A stretch of DNA of 64,000 bases from UBA6107 sp964533735 (GTDB taxonomy: Bacteria > Chloroflexota > Anaerolineae > Anaerolineales > Anaerolineaceae). Position 1 is the first letter of the stretch; each line of letters begins with the position of its first letter. Positions 26,092-35,245 of the stretch are shown piece by piece. The notes below the pieces were generated by a model. That model saw only the letters and a program-made list of their open reading frames with translations. It was not told where the DNA came from and made no database searches. The position numbers and the translations under genes were made by a program. The DNA lies in assembly GCA_964533735.1 (NCBI GenBank), contig CAZHMD010000001.1:62001-126000 (forward strand), read 5' to 3'.

Positions 26092-27577
26092 TCCGACTGT
26101 AGAAGAAATTCATATCCTTTAATCTGGAAGTAAGGCTCCAATTAATTTTTTCACTTGTAAAACGCCAACCCCAATTACCGGCTGCCTTACCGGGGAAATT
26201 CATCCTACCTTCGTTCCCCAGGCTCAACAGATCCTGAATTGGCGCTAATGCAAATATTGAGGATGAAGACCAAATAGCCCTAATCATGTCCCATGAGATA
26301 TCGTCCCCTGAGCGAGCCAGGTATTTTCTGCAGAAATCCTTCTCTTTTTCTGAAGCTGATTCATACCAACCCCTGGCAGTGTCGTTGTCATGGGTGCCAG
26401 TATAAGAAACACAATGAACAGGGTAGTTATGCGGCAGAAATGGATCATCCGGTGTGGAAGAGAAACCAAATTGAAGGATCTTCATTCCAGGTAAGCCTAA
26501 TGAATCACGTAGTTCAATGACATCTGGTGTTATTTCACCTAAATCTTCAGCTAAAATCGGAAGGGACGCAAAGGTGTGTTCAATTGCTTTGAATAGATCC
26601 TTTCCAGGTCCCTTTACCCACCTTCCGACCTCAGCTGTAGGCATACCGGCAGAGACTTCCCAATATCCTGCAAAACCCCTGAAATGGTCCAGGCGAATGA
26701 AATCCACCACAGAAAGTACTGCCTTTAACCTATCAAGCCACCAGGCATATCCAGTTTTTTTATGAACGTTCCAGCGGTAAAGCGGGTTTCCCCATAATTG
26801 ACCTGTGGGAGAGAAATAATCTGGCGGAACCCCAGCAACGCAGGTGGGTTTGCCCTTGCGATCCAGGTAAAACAACTCAGGGTGTGACCAGGCATCTGCG
26901 CTATCATAGGCAACAAAGATGGGTATATCACCAATTATCTGGATATTTTTGCTGCGGGCATAATCTCGCAGTCGCTGCCATTGATTAAAAAACAGGAATT
27001 GGCGGAATTTTTGTTTTTGAATTACATCAGATTTAATTGCCGAGAACTCAGCTAATGACTTAATCTCCCTTGCCCTCAATTCGACTGGCCAATTATCCCA
27101 TGACCTACCGCCCTGATCTTCCTTAATCGCCATAAAGAGCGCATAGTCATCCAACCAGTAACTTTGGAATTTGCAAAAGCTGTTGTAATCCTCAATGATT
27201 TGTTGATTCTTATTCTTCACAAAATGTTGATACGCCCGGTCTAACAGTTTAATTTTCCACTCGATCACCGGACCAAAATCAACATGATCTGCCGGGAAAA
27301 TTGGACGATCCCGCAAATCTTTTCGGGAGAGTAATTTTTGGTCTAGCAATAAAGTCGGACTGATCAGGTAAGGGTTACCGGCAAAGGCTGAAAAACACTG
27401 GTAAGGCGAATCACCATAACCTGTGGGACCTAATGGTAGTATCTGCCACAGCCCGCAACCAGACTGAGAAAGAAAATCAACCCAACGGTAGGCTTCCGGT
27501 CCCAGATCGCCTATGCCGTCAGGTCCCGGGAGGCTTGTTGGATGGAGAATGATTCCTGAACTGCGTTTAAATTTCAT
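26075..27577 (-). CDS. malQ: 4-alpha-glucanotransferase (amylomaltase, GH77)
   Basis: About 500 residues from the ATG at 27577. GH77 signatures are plain: RSSGIILHPTSLPGPDGIGDLG at the N-terminus (partly shown), QILPLGPTGYGDSPYQ, IGDIPIFVAYDSADAW, the nucleophile region FIRLDHFRGF, the acid/base region LAEDLGEI, and YTGTHDNDTARGW. It moves maltodextrin segments between alpha-glucans in the cytoplasm. A longer frame begins at 27613, but 27577 has AGGAG at good spacing and starts the conserved domain. It follows glgA by 16 nt, forming a glycogen/maltodextrin pair. Confidence 0.92.
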   Translation of the reverse strand: MKFKRSSGIILHPTSLPGPDGIGDLGPEAYRWVDFLSQSGCGLWQILPLGPTGYGDSPYQCFSAFAGNPYLISPTLLLDQKLLSRKDLRDRPIFPADHVDFGPVIEWKIKLLDRAYQHFVKNKNQQIIEDYNSFCKFQSYWLDDYALFMAIKEDQGGRSWDNWPVELRAREIKSLAEFSAIKSDVIQKQKFRQFLFFNQWQRLRDYARSKNIQIIGDIPIFVAYDSADAWSHPELFYLDRKGKPTCVAGVPPDYFSPTGQLWGNPLYRWNVHKKTGYAWWLDRLKAVLSVVDFIRLDHFRGFAGYWEVSAGMPTAEVGRWVKGPGKDLFKAIEHTFASLPILAEDLGEITPDVIELRDSLGLPGMKILQFGFSSTPDDPFLPHNYPVHCVSYTGTHDNDTARGWYESASEKEKDFCRKYLARSGDDISWDMIRAIWSSSSIFALAPIQDLLSLGNEGRMNFPGKAAGNWGWRFTSEKINWSLTSRLKDMNFFYSRTNKPD

Positions 27578-27593
27578 TGAAACTCCTAAACAG

Positions 27594-29054
27594 TTATGGC
27601 GAAACAAGTTCATGATAAAGAGAGCAATATTTCCTTGCTGATTCTGCCCAGGAAAAATCGCTGCCTATGGCATTGCGTATCATCGCCTTCCAACGTTTTT
27701 TCGATTGGAAGGTTTCTACTGCAAAAGTCAATGCTTTCACTGCCTGTGTAGAATCTGCTTCTTCAAATAGGAATCCATTACCTGTCGGATAAATTGTCGC
27801 ATCTTTAATTGTATCTTTCAAACCACCAGTGGCTCGAGCTACCGGTATGGTTCCATAGCGCATCGCGATCAGCTGAGAAAGACCGCAAGGTTCGTATCTA
27901 GACGGCATTAAAAGTAAATCAGCTCCAGCATACATGCGGTGGGAAAGAGCGGAATCAAAAGTTATTTTTGTACGAATACGCTGTAGGAACTCCAACTCAA
28001 GGGACTGGGCTGCCTGTTCCAATAATGGATCTCCGGACCCAAGGATAATGCATTGCCAGTCGAGTTTGAGGGACTTCCGCAGCGCTTCAAAGGCAATGTC
28101 AACGCCTTTCTGGGGGTCCATCCTGCTTATCACAACAATAAGCGGAATCAGGGGATCAACTGCCAACCCCATTTCTTTTTGCAATGCTTTTTTGTTGGCT
28201 GCTTTTTTTTGAACATTCTCAAGGCTAAAGTTCTGAGGAATCAATGTATCTGTTTTAGGATCCCAAATTGTTTGGTCAATCCCATTCAGGATCCCTGATA
28301 ACCGTGTTTCATTATGGGATAAAAAGGATTCCAAACCACAACCATATGCTGGAGTCAATATTTCTTTAGCATAATTAGGGCTAACAGCAACGATACGGTC
28401 TGCACTCGCCAGTCCCATCGGCAATGGGATAGTCCTTGCCCACACCGGCAGGGAAACATCCTGTGCTGGTTCAATGCCGTACACTGTAAGTGCATCTTCG
28501 GATCCTGAACCCATGAAAGGCAAGTTGTGCAAAGTTAAAACCGATTTGATTTTGGAATATCCGGGGCGGGATGTGCGCATCTTTTCCAATTGGTGGATTG
28601 CGATAGCGGTATGCCAATCATTACAATGGAGGATGTCTATCTTCCACTTCAACACTCTGGGTATTTCAAGGCAAGCCAATGAAAAGAAGATGAATTTTTC
28701 TGCATCAGCATTGAAATTTGTTCCATAAACCGGCTCATTTTCGTAAATCGGATCGCCACTGATAAAGTAAACTGTCATACCGTGATGAACAATCGAATAA
28801 ACGGTTGCATCTATTGATAGACTTCCGGTATTAACCTTAAAATCAGCAAGTTTTTTGAGGTCAGGATATTTTATTCTTATAAATCCATAGAGCGGAATGG
28901 CGAGCCGGATATCATAATTCAATTGAGCATCACTAAACTCATGGATCGCTAATGGGAGCGAGCCGGCAACATCACCAAGCCCGCCTATTTTCACGAATGG
29001 GTCAGCTTCTGAAGCGACGAAAAGAATGTTCAACCTGTTACTTATTTTTGCCAT
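27594..29054 (-). CDS. glgA: Glycogen synthase (GT5)
   Basis: 486 residues. It opens with NILFVASEADPFVKIGGLGDVAGSLP (partly shown), whose KIGGL loop binds ADP-glucose. It continues with HCNDWHTAI, SPNYAKEILTPAYGCGLE, VISRMDPQKGVD and the C-terminal MPSRYEPCGLSQLIAMRYGT. It would extend alpha-1,4-glucan chains from ADP-glucose. It sits 10 nt after the amidohydrolase-CYTH gene and directly before malQ. No glgC or glgB is in the window, so the rest of the glycogen pathway must lie elsewhere. Confidence 0.92.
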   Translation of the reverse strand: MAKISNRLNILFVASEADPFVKIGGLGDVAGSLPLAIHEFSDAQLNYDIRLAIPLYGFIRIKYPDLKKLADFKVNTGSLSIDATVYSIVHHGMTVYFISGDPIYENEPVYGTNFNADAEKFIFFSLACLEIPRVLKWKIDILHCNDWHTAIAIHQLEKMRTSRPGYSKIKSVLTLHNLPFMGSGSEDALTVYGIEPAQDVSLPVWARTIPLPMGLASADRIVAVSPNYAKEILTPAYGCGLESFLSHNETRLSGILNGIDQTIWDPKTDTLIPQNFSLENVQKKAANKKALQKEMGLAVDPLIPLIVVISRMDPQKGVDIAFEALRKSLKLDWQCIILGSGDPLLEQAAQSLELEFLQRIRTKITFDSALSHRMYAGADLLLMPSRYEPCGLSQLIAMRYGTIPVARATGGLKDTIKDATIYPTGNGFLFEEADSTQAVKALTFAVETFQSKKRWKAMIRNAIGSDFSWAESARKYCSLYHELVSP

Positions 29055-29064
29055 ATATCCAGGG

Positions 29065-31035
29065 TCATCTTACCAGATCGATATAATCCTCTGAAATCGT
29101 CTCTGAAAGATCTGCTCCGAGGGTCTCGATTAACTCTGTGATCAGTATAGATTTCTTCTCAGCGTCCTGGCGGCTCCAGGTGCGGCTTTTGATCTCCAGG
29201 AAAGACCCCAAATCTGGCTTTGTGATTTTGTCGATGTTAATGAAAAAATCCTCATCCTTATAATGGACAAGGAAACGAACACGATCTTTTTCAATTTCTT
29301 TTTCAAGGTGCGGTTTAAAATACTCGCGATAAAACCTCGGGCTTTGTGTGGCTGGTGCCAGGTAGCGGCTGCGTGATAATAATACTTCCTGAGGGAATTC
29401 GTCCTCGCGGGTTGGTCCGATCAGAGTAAGGCGTGAACGAACCTGGTCAATTTTGCCTTCAGGGTCGAGGAACTCATCCTCGCGGTAACGGATCAACCCC
29501 TGTTCAACGTCAATGAAAAAGAAATAAAGATCAAATTCGCGGTAATGCCGTTCCCGAATTATCTCAATATTTTGATCAATCAGCGCTTTTCTGATATTCT
29601 CTGGATGTTTGATCTTTACTTTAACCTGGATCTCAAAACTTTCTTCTTCTGACGCTCCGCCAATGGCGATTAATTTTGATAAAATGGAAGATTCACGTTT
29701 GACGAGGAATTTATCGATTTTTTCTGAATACGCGCGGCTTTGGACTAATAATTGCTTTTCATCAAGATTTTCCAAAACATGTTCCCGCATTAACCATTTT
29801 CCATTTACCATAACATCGGTCACATCCGAAGCCTTACTGGCGTAGACAATTTGAGCGTAGATACCCAACGGGTTATGTTTAAAGCGGGGACTGTTATGCA
29901 ATGCCATGATGTCCACCAGGATCAAGTCAGCCCTTTTTCCAGTTTCTAATGAACCTGTCAGGTTGCCAATATGCAGGGCTTGCGCACCCAACCTGGTGGC
30001 CATTAATAAAGTGGAACGAGCCGGGAGCACAGTGGGATCTCCGCTGGTACCTTTTTGGAGGAAGGAGGTTAAGCGCAGTTCCTCGAACATATCCAGATCG
30101 TTATTCGAGGCAGGTCCATCAGTACCGATACCTACATTCATCCCCAAATCGAGCATCCTTTTTACAGGTGCAACACCGGAGGCTAATTTCAAATTTGATG
30201 ATGGATTATGAGCCACACCTGCGCCCAAATGCTGCATGGTTCGGATTTCACCATCGTCCACATGCACACAGTGGGCTGCAAGCACTTTAGCCTCAAACAA
30301 ACCTTGTTTCTTAACATAAGGAATGACTGGCATCCCCTGTTCCTTACGCATGGTCTCAACTTCGAAATAGGTTTCTGCCAGATGTGTATGCAGTGGCACG
30401 TCGAATTCGACAGCCAGTAAAGCGGTAGCTTTAAGTATTTCAGGTGTGCAGGTATAAGGTGCATGGGGAGCTACTGAAGGGACGATGAGATCGTGTCCTT
30501 TCCAGCGTTGGATGAAGTCTCGTGACATTTCCAGGGATTCCTCAAAGAACTTGGCATCCGGGGTAGGGAACTTGAGAACCGTTTGGGAACATACCGCGCG
30601 CATTCCAATTTCAGCTGTTGCTTTTGCAACGTCCTCTTCAAAATAATACATATCTGCAAAGCTGGTGATACCGGATCTGATCATTTCGGCGCATGCCAAC
30701 TGAGTTCCCAGCCGGACAAAATCAGATGACACAAACTCACGTTCCACGGGCATCATATAACCCATCAACCAAACATCGAGCCTGAGATCATCGGCTAATC
30801 CGCGCAGGAGAGTCATAGGTACGTGGGTGTGGGCATTGACCAAACCAGGCATCAAGACCTTACCCCCGCAGTCTACTATCTTACCAGCGTCATATTTCTT
30901 TAATATTTCACTTTCATCCCCGACAGCCTGAATAGTGCTTCCGATGATGGCGATAGCTCCAGGTTCATACTGATGAAATTCTAAATCCATCGTAATAATT
31001 ATTGCGTTTTTCAAAATCATATCAACTTTATTCAT
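29065..31035 (-). CDS. Amidohydrolase fused to a CYTH domain
   Basis: 656 residues from the ATG at 31035. Residues 1-440 are an amidohydrolase of the MtaD/SAH deaminase/TrzA group: NAHTHVPMTLLRG with the HxH metal site, HLAETYFEVE, AAHCVHVDDGE, AHNPSSNLKLASG and GTDGPASNN with the metal-binding Asp. Residues 464-656 form a CYTH (class IV adenylate cyclase/thiamine triphosphatase) domain, opening with FEIQVKVKI, RYRED and FLEIKSRTWS. The usual ExExK reads ExQxK. The start has AGAGGA 6 nt upstream and overlaps the cinA-like stop by 8 nt; a longer frame to 31236 lacks such support. Deamination of an adenosine or guanine derivative is likely; the CYTH substrate is unknown. Confidence 0.82.
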   Translation of the reverse strand: MNKVDMILKNAIIITMDLEFHQYEPGAIAIIGSTIQAVGDESEILKKYDAGKIVDCGGKVLMPGLVNAHTHVPMTLLRGLADDLRLDVWLMGYMMPVEREFVSSDFVRLGTQLACAEMIRSGITSFADMYYFEEDVAKATAEIGMRAVCSQTVLKFPTPDAKFFEESLEMSRDFIQRWKGHDLIVPSVAPHAPYTCTPEILKATALLAVEFDVPLHTHLAETYFEVETMRKEQGMPVIPYVKKQGLFEAKVLAAHCVHVDDGEIRTMQHLGAGVAHNPSSNLKLASGVAPVKRMLDLGMNVGIGTDGPASNNDLDMFEELRLTSFLQKGTSGDPTVLPARSTLLMATRLGAQALHIGNLTGSLETGKRADLILVDIMALHNSPRFKHNPLGIYAQIVYASKASDVTDVMVNGKWLMREHVLENLDEKQLLVQSRAYSEKIDKFLVKRESSILSKLIAIGGASEEESFEIQVKVKIKHPENIRKALIDQNIEIIRERHYREFDLYFFFIDVEQGLIRYREDEFLDPEGKIDQVRSRLTLIGPTREDEFPQEVLLSRSRYLAPATQSPRFYREYFKPHLEKEIEKDRVRFLVHYKDEDFFINIDKITKPDLGSFLEIKSRTWSRQDAEKKSILITELIETLGADLSETISEDYIDLVR

Positions 31036-32191
31036 TCTTATCCTCTGCCAGGTAATGTGACTTGATTTCAGTCCAGATGAAATAGAGCATTGAGTTACGG
31101 AACCATGTAAAGGTATTCTCAGGCGGACCAAGATATTTTTTTGTAATTGTACAGCGTCCTGGTGATTTGTTGACCAGTTGATAATAATTTTCGTCGTTTT
31201 CTTTTTGCAGAATGAATGCAAGGGGAATTTCAGCATTGGCTACTTGTGATGCGGGAGTAATAGCAAAAACATCTCCATCAACTAAGTTATTTCCAACTGT
31301 AAGGGTGACGTGTTCCGAAGGAGATATTCCCAGATTAAAACCCGAAGGAAAACCAACCAGCGTTATATTCATATTTAGACCAGAGGCAAGGACTGTTTTA
31401 CTAATGACGTCGGGTAGAGTAATATTATCAGTTCCAAACACATGGTTTGGAATAAGTTGTTGTATGGAAGATTGGCAATCATTAACCATCTGGGTCGCCG
31501 CGGAAATTGAGTCTGCTGAAGCTACGATGCGTATATCCACTAATCCGGGATAAGCAGTCAATCCTACAGTTGGATTAGGTTGTTTTTCATACTCGCTGAT
31601 CAATGAATCCAATGTGGATTCACCAATTCCGACAGTATGAATGACCCGTTCAACGAGAATACGCGAAGTAAGAATGTTAACCTTAAGGAAAGGGAGGACT
31701 TTCTCTTCCAGCAATAATTCCATTTCCTTTGGTACTCCGGGCAGGCAAATGATGAATTTTTGATTGATTGGTAATATGAATGCTGGTGCAGTTCCATATC
31801 GATTTTCCAACACAATCGCCCCATCAGGAATCAAGGCTTGTTTCCTGTTGTTCTCAGAAGGCATGGCCCCGCGATTTTGAAAACGGGCTTGAATCTGCTG
31901 CCATAAATCCTCATGGAACACGAGTTTTTTGTCCATTGCTATCGATACAGCCTCGCGGGTTGGGTCATCAATGGTAGGACCCAGTCCGCCAGTGGTGATT
32001 ATGAAATCAGCCCGTTGTAGACTCTCTTTGATAAGTTCAGCAATTCGGTTCTGGTTATCCCCAATGATCGTGGTGCGAAATAGATCGAAGCCATTATGTT
32101 TCAAACGGGAAGCGATATAGTGGGTATTCGTATCCTGGGTGTCTCCCAGGAGCAATTCTGTTCCAATTGTAATAATTTCAGCAATTGCCAT
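31028..32191 (-). CDS. CinA-like protein with a decayed C-terminal domain
   Basis: 387 residues. The N-terminal MoCF-like domain (1-170) is that of CinA/COG1058, nucleotide-processing enzymes: EIITIGTELLLGDTQDTNT, ITTGGLGPTIDDPTREA and LPGVPKEME. The C-terminal half aligns only loosely with the CinA deamidase: the catalytic ESCTGG motif is missing, while distant echoes such as AITPASQ...EIPLAFIL and FTWFRNSML remain. It is likely a pyrophosphatase-type enzyme without NMN deamidase activity. GGAG precedes the ATG. It starts the minus-strand run that continues to malQ. Confidence 0.75.
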   Translation of the reverse strand: MAIAEIITIGTELLLGDTQDTNTHYIASRLKHNGFDLFRTTIIGDNQNRIAELIKESLQRADFIITTGGLGPTIDDPTREAVSIAMDKKLVFHEDLWQQIQARFQNRGAMPSENNRKQALIPDGAIVLENRYGTAPAFILPINQKFIICLPGVPKEMELLLEEKVLPFLKVNILTSRILVERVIHTVGIGESTLDSLISEYEKQPNPTVGLTAYPGLVDIRIVASADSISAATQMVNDCQSSIQQLIPNHVFGTDNITLPDVISKTVLASGLNMNITLVGFPSGFNLGISPSEHVTLTVGNNLVDGDVFAITPASQVANAEIPLAFILQKENDENYYQLVNKSPGRCTITKKYLGPPENTFTWFRNSMLYFIWTEIKSHYLAEDKNE

Positions 32192-32241
32192 TTGCTCTCC
32201 AAGTGTGGGACTAATTCTATCAGGAATTTACAAAGGCTATT

Positions 32242-32277
32242 TGATAATTGATCACCTCATGATAATTGAGGTAGAAT
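32242..32277 (+). promoter_or_regulatory. Promoter with 10-bp direct repeat upstream of yraN
   Basis: TTGATC (32248-32253), an 18-nt spacer and TAGAAT (32272-32277) form a fair promoter. TGATAATTGA occurs exactly at 32242-32251 and 32260-32269, an 18-bp period, overlapping the -35 box and the spacer. This may be a tandem operator. Confidence 0.4.
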
Positions 32278-32296
32278 TTTAAAAATTGAGTGACCT

Positions 32297-32674
32297 ATGA
32301 AGAAACAGGTAAATAATCATTATCGAATAGACATCGGAAAATGGGGGGAGGATTGTGCTTGCCAATTTTTAACAGCGCGCGGACTAAAATTGACTGCAAG
32401 CAATGTCCGAACACCTTATGGAGAAATTGACCTGGTTATGGATTCGGAGGGATTGACTGTATTTGTTGAGGTTAAAACCCGGTCTAATATGGTAAGTGGT
32501 TACCCTGAAGAATCTGTAACCGAAGATAAATTGGATCGCATGAGTGAATGTGCCCTATGGTTTATGGATTTCCACAACAAAAACAATGATCCCTGGCGGG
32601 TAGACGTTGTTGCAGTAATTGGTCATCCGAAAAAAGCCACACCTCAAATCGAATGGTTCCAAAATGAATTCTAA
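32297..32674 (+). CDS. yraN: YraN/UPF0102 endonuclease-like protein
   Basis: 125 residues of the UPF0102 family, which has a PD-(D/E)XK-like nuclease fold. Seen elements are the GKWGEDCACQFL helix, the NVRTPYGEIDLVM strand with the acidic Asp, and the VEVKTR core. Its biochemical role is unclear although it is widely conserved. It opens a plus-strand run with miaA and an acyl-CoA ligase. It overlaps the miaA start by 11 nt. The ribosome site is weak (GAGTGA). Confidence 0.85.
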   Translation: MKKQVNNHYRIDIGKWGEDCACQFLTARGLKLTASNVRTPYGEIDLVMDSEGLTVFVEVKTRSNMVSGYPEESVTEDKLDRMSECALWFMDFHNKNNDPWRVDVVAVIGHPKKATPQIEWFQNEF

Positions 32675-33599
32675 GACTAAACAACTTGTGTTGATCATTG
32701 TAGGTCCTACAGCTGTTGGAAAAACTGACCTTTCGATCCGTTTGGCTGAATTAATCGGTGGCGAGATCATTTCTGCAGACTCCCGATTGCTTTATAAAGG
32801 AATGGATATCGGGACAGCAAAACCATCGAAGGACCAGTTAGAAAAAGTGAAGCATCACCTGGTGGATATTGCAGAACCTCAGGATACTTGGTCATTAGCC
32901 AAATACAATGAGCAAGTCAAAAAAGCCATCGAAGAAGTTCACTCCAAGGGAAGGCTTCCAATTTTGGTTGGAGGAACCGGGCAGTATGTGAGATCTTTGC
33001 TTGAGGGTTGGGATATCCCTGAAATAGCGCCTGACATGGCGATTCGATGTGTACTGGAAACCTGGGGAAAAGAAATAGGGGCGCGCGAATTACACAACAA
33101 ATTGAAGATTGTCGATCCAAAAGCTGCCGGAATGAATGACCCTGATAATCTGCGGCGAACAGTGCGTGCACTTGAGGTTATTTTTCTTACAGGTCATCGG
33201 TTTTCAGACCAACGTTTAAAAGACATTCCCCTGCATAACTACAAGGTGATTGGGCTCATTAGACCAAGAAAAGTACTATATCAACGCGTTGATGATCGCA
33301 TCGAATCCATGTTTGCCGAAGGATTTGTTCAAGAAGTTGAAGATTTATTATCCAAGGGTATTCCATTGAACACACATTCGCTATCGGCTATAGGCTATTC
33401 AGAGGTAATTCGCTATTTTCAAGGTGAAATTAGCCTTGAAGAAGCTAAAATGTTGATGAGGAAGAAAACCAGGAACTTCATCCGAAAACAAACGAATTGG
33501 TTTAAACCTGATGATTCTGCCATTGAATGGTTTGAGATGGAGCCAGATCCAATTGAAAGAATCCGTTCCTCTGTGGCAAATTGGCTTAGAAAAGGTTAA
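32664..33599 (+). CDS. miaA: tRNA dimethylallyltransferase
   Basis: About 311 residues from the ATG at 32664. The P-loop IVGPTAVGKTDLS, the DSRLLYKGMDIGTAK segment and the VGGTGQYVRSLLEGW motif are those of MiaA, which transfers a dimethylallyl group to A37 of UNN-reading tRNAs. The region PDNLRRTVRALEV and the end HSLSAIGYSEVIRY are also canonical. A longer frame starts at 32619, inside yraN, without support. The dimethylallyl donor would come from the isoprenoid genes such as idi2 at 53.9 kb. Confidence 0.92.
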   Translation: MNSKTKQLVLIIVGPTAVGKTDLSIRLAELIGGEIISADSRLLYKGMDIGTAKPSKDQLEKVKHHLVDIAEPQDTWSLAKYNEQVKKAIEEVHSKGRLPILVGGTGQYVRSLLEGWDIPEIAPDMAIRCVLETWGKEIGARELHNKLKIVDPKAAGMNDPDNLRRTVRALEVIFLTGHRFSDQRLKDIPLHNYKVIGLIRPRKVLYQRVDDRIESMFAEGFVQEVEDLLSKGIPLNTHSLSAIGYSEVIRYFQGEISLEEAKMLMRKKTRNFIRKQTNWFKPDDSAIEWFEMEPDPIERIRSSVANWLRKG

Positions 33600-33603
33600 T
33601 TAA

Positions 33604-35211
33604 TTGGCTAATCAATCACCGTGGTTAAAAATGTACGATCCTGGAGTTCCAGAGCATTTAGATTATCCAGATATACCCGTTTTTGGTTTTTTGGATTTGA
33701 GTGCCCGTCAATTTCCGCAAAAAGATGCATTAATTGAAGGTGAGATACACATTTCCTACGCGGAATTACTTAAGGAGTCACAACAATTAGCATTACGGTT
33801 AATCGATTGGGGACTCAAACCGGGAGACCGGGTTGCTTTATGCCTTCCTAATGGAATTGATTTCGTTATTTCGTATTATGCCATTCTCATGTCTGGAGGA
33901 GTGGTGGCTGCCATAAACCCTTCTTATCCTTTGAGAGAAATGGATTTCCAGGTTGGTATTTCCAAGCCCTCATTCTTGATAGGTTCTTACAAGAATCGCG
34001 AAATTTTCTTTCAACTACAAACTAAATTTCAATTTAAAAAACTGATTCTTACAGAAATGCCCGGGGATTTTGCAAAAAGGGTCAATCATACAGATCTGGT
34101 GGATTTTCACAGTCAAATTGCAGGTGTTTCAGGAAATTTACCAATAGTTGACCCGGATAATCCGGCAGTGCTTCAATTCAGCGGCGGAACAACGGGTTTA
34201 CCAAAGGCGGCAGTGGGTCTGCACAAAAATATTGTTGCCAATGTGATCCAGTTTTCAAAATGGCTCACTCCATTAAGGCAGGGTAAAGAAAAATTCCTGA
34301 CTGTTATTCCTTTGTTTCATGTTTACGGTATGGTAATTGGTTTGAATGTGGGTGTTGCGATGGCTGCAACCATAATTCTTATAGCCGATCCCAGAAATAT
34401 TGAGCTTATTTTACAAACAGCCAGTCGAGAAAATGTCACTTTTTTCCCGGGAGTTCCGTCAATTTATAACGCAATCAACCTGGCGTTCCCTGCCATGGAT
34501 CCTCCAATTGATCTCACCTCGATCAAAGCTTGTATTTCTGGTTCCGCACCACTTCCGTTGAAGACGAAAAAAGAATTTGAAAGAATTTCTGGAAGCAGGT
34601 TAGTGGAAGGATATGGGCTTTCAGAAGCACCCACCGCAACGCATTGCAATCCGATCCTAAACGAGGATCGACCAGGCTCAATAGGGCTACCTTTGCCAGA
34701 TGTCGAATGCAGGATTGTTTCACTTGAGGATTCCAATAGCGTTATTGATGCAGGTGAACAAGGTGAATTGTTAATCAGGGGTCCTCAAATTATGAGAGAA
34801 TATTTTGAGCAGGAAGAGGAAACCCATTTGACACTCAAAAACGACTGGCTCCATACCGGTGACATTGCGCGTATGGATGAGGACGGTTTTTTCTATATTG
34901 TTGGGCGAAAGAAAGAATTGATCAAGGTTGGCGGGTTACAGGTGTGGCCAGTGGAAGTGGAAAATGTAATAACCCAAATACCGGGAGTAATTGAATGCGC
35001 AGTCACTGGAGAGCCTGATGATGAGTTGGGAGAGAGAGTAAAACTCTGGGTTGTTCTTGATAAAAACACCCATACTGATCTACGGCAAATCAAAGAATTT
35101 TGCAGAGACAAACTTGCAGGGTACAAAATTCCGAGGGACTTACAAATTCTAGCCGCACTACCCAGGTCAACAGTTGGAAAAGTATTGAAGTACAAACTCG
35201 GTAAAGAATAA
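33604..35211 (+). CDS. Long-chain acyl-CoA ligase (AMP-binding)
   Basis: 535 residues of the adenylate-forming superfamily. Motifs are FSGGTTGLPKAAVGLHKN (P-loop), IPLFHVYGM, EGYGLSEAPT, the LHTGDIARMDEDGF hinge, GRKKELIKVGG and the catalytic Lys in STVGKVLKY. It activates a fatty acid with ATP and CoA. The TTG start at 33604 is kept because the residues before the first ATG include the family-typical PWLK lead into YDPGVPEH, with AAAGG about 8 nt upstream. It lies 4 nt after miaA and ends at a strong hairpin. Confidence 0.88.
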   Translation: MANQSPWLKMYDPGVPEHLDYPDIPVFGFLDLSARQFPQKDALIEGEIHISYAELLKESQQLALRLIDWGLKPGDRVALCLPNGIDFVISYYAILMSGGVVAAINPSYPLREMDFQVGISKPSFLIGSYKNREIFFQLQTKFQFKKLILTEMPGDFAKRVNHTDLVDFHSQIAGVSGNLPIVDPDNPAVLQFSGGTTGLPKAAVGLHKNIVANVIQFSKWLTPLRQGKEKFLTVIPLFHVYGMVIGLNVGVAMAATIILIADPRNIELILQTASRENVTFFPGVPSIYNAINLAFPAMDPPIDLTSIKACISGSAPLPLKTKKEFERISGSRLVEGYGLSEAPTATHCNPILNEDRPGSIGLPLPDVECRIVSLEDSNSVIDAGEQGELLIRGPQIMREYFEQEEETHLTLKNDWLHTGDIARMDEDGFFYIVGRKKELIKVGGLQVWPVEVENVITQIPGVIECAVTGEPDDELGERVKLWVVLDKNTHTDLRQIKEFCRDKLAGYKIPRDLQILAALPRSTVGKVLKYKLGKE

Positions 35212-35216
35212 TTAAC

Positions 35217-35242
35217 AACCGGGAGGCGTACGCCTCCCGGTT
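35217..35242. terminator. Perfect palindromic terminator, ligase / ftsH
   Basis: Arms of 12 bp (AACCGGGAGGCG / CGCCTCCCGGTT) flank a TA centre between two convergent genes. The near-absence of a loop and weak U-tracts make it unusual, but G/C richness and position support bidirectional termination. Confidence 0.7.
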
Positions 35243-35245
35243 GGA

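Noticed and set aside
31036..31236. N-terminal extension of the amidohydrolase-CYTH protein
   Set aside because: It lies inside the cinA-like gene, lacks family similarity, and the ATG at 31035 has AGAGGA upstream.
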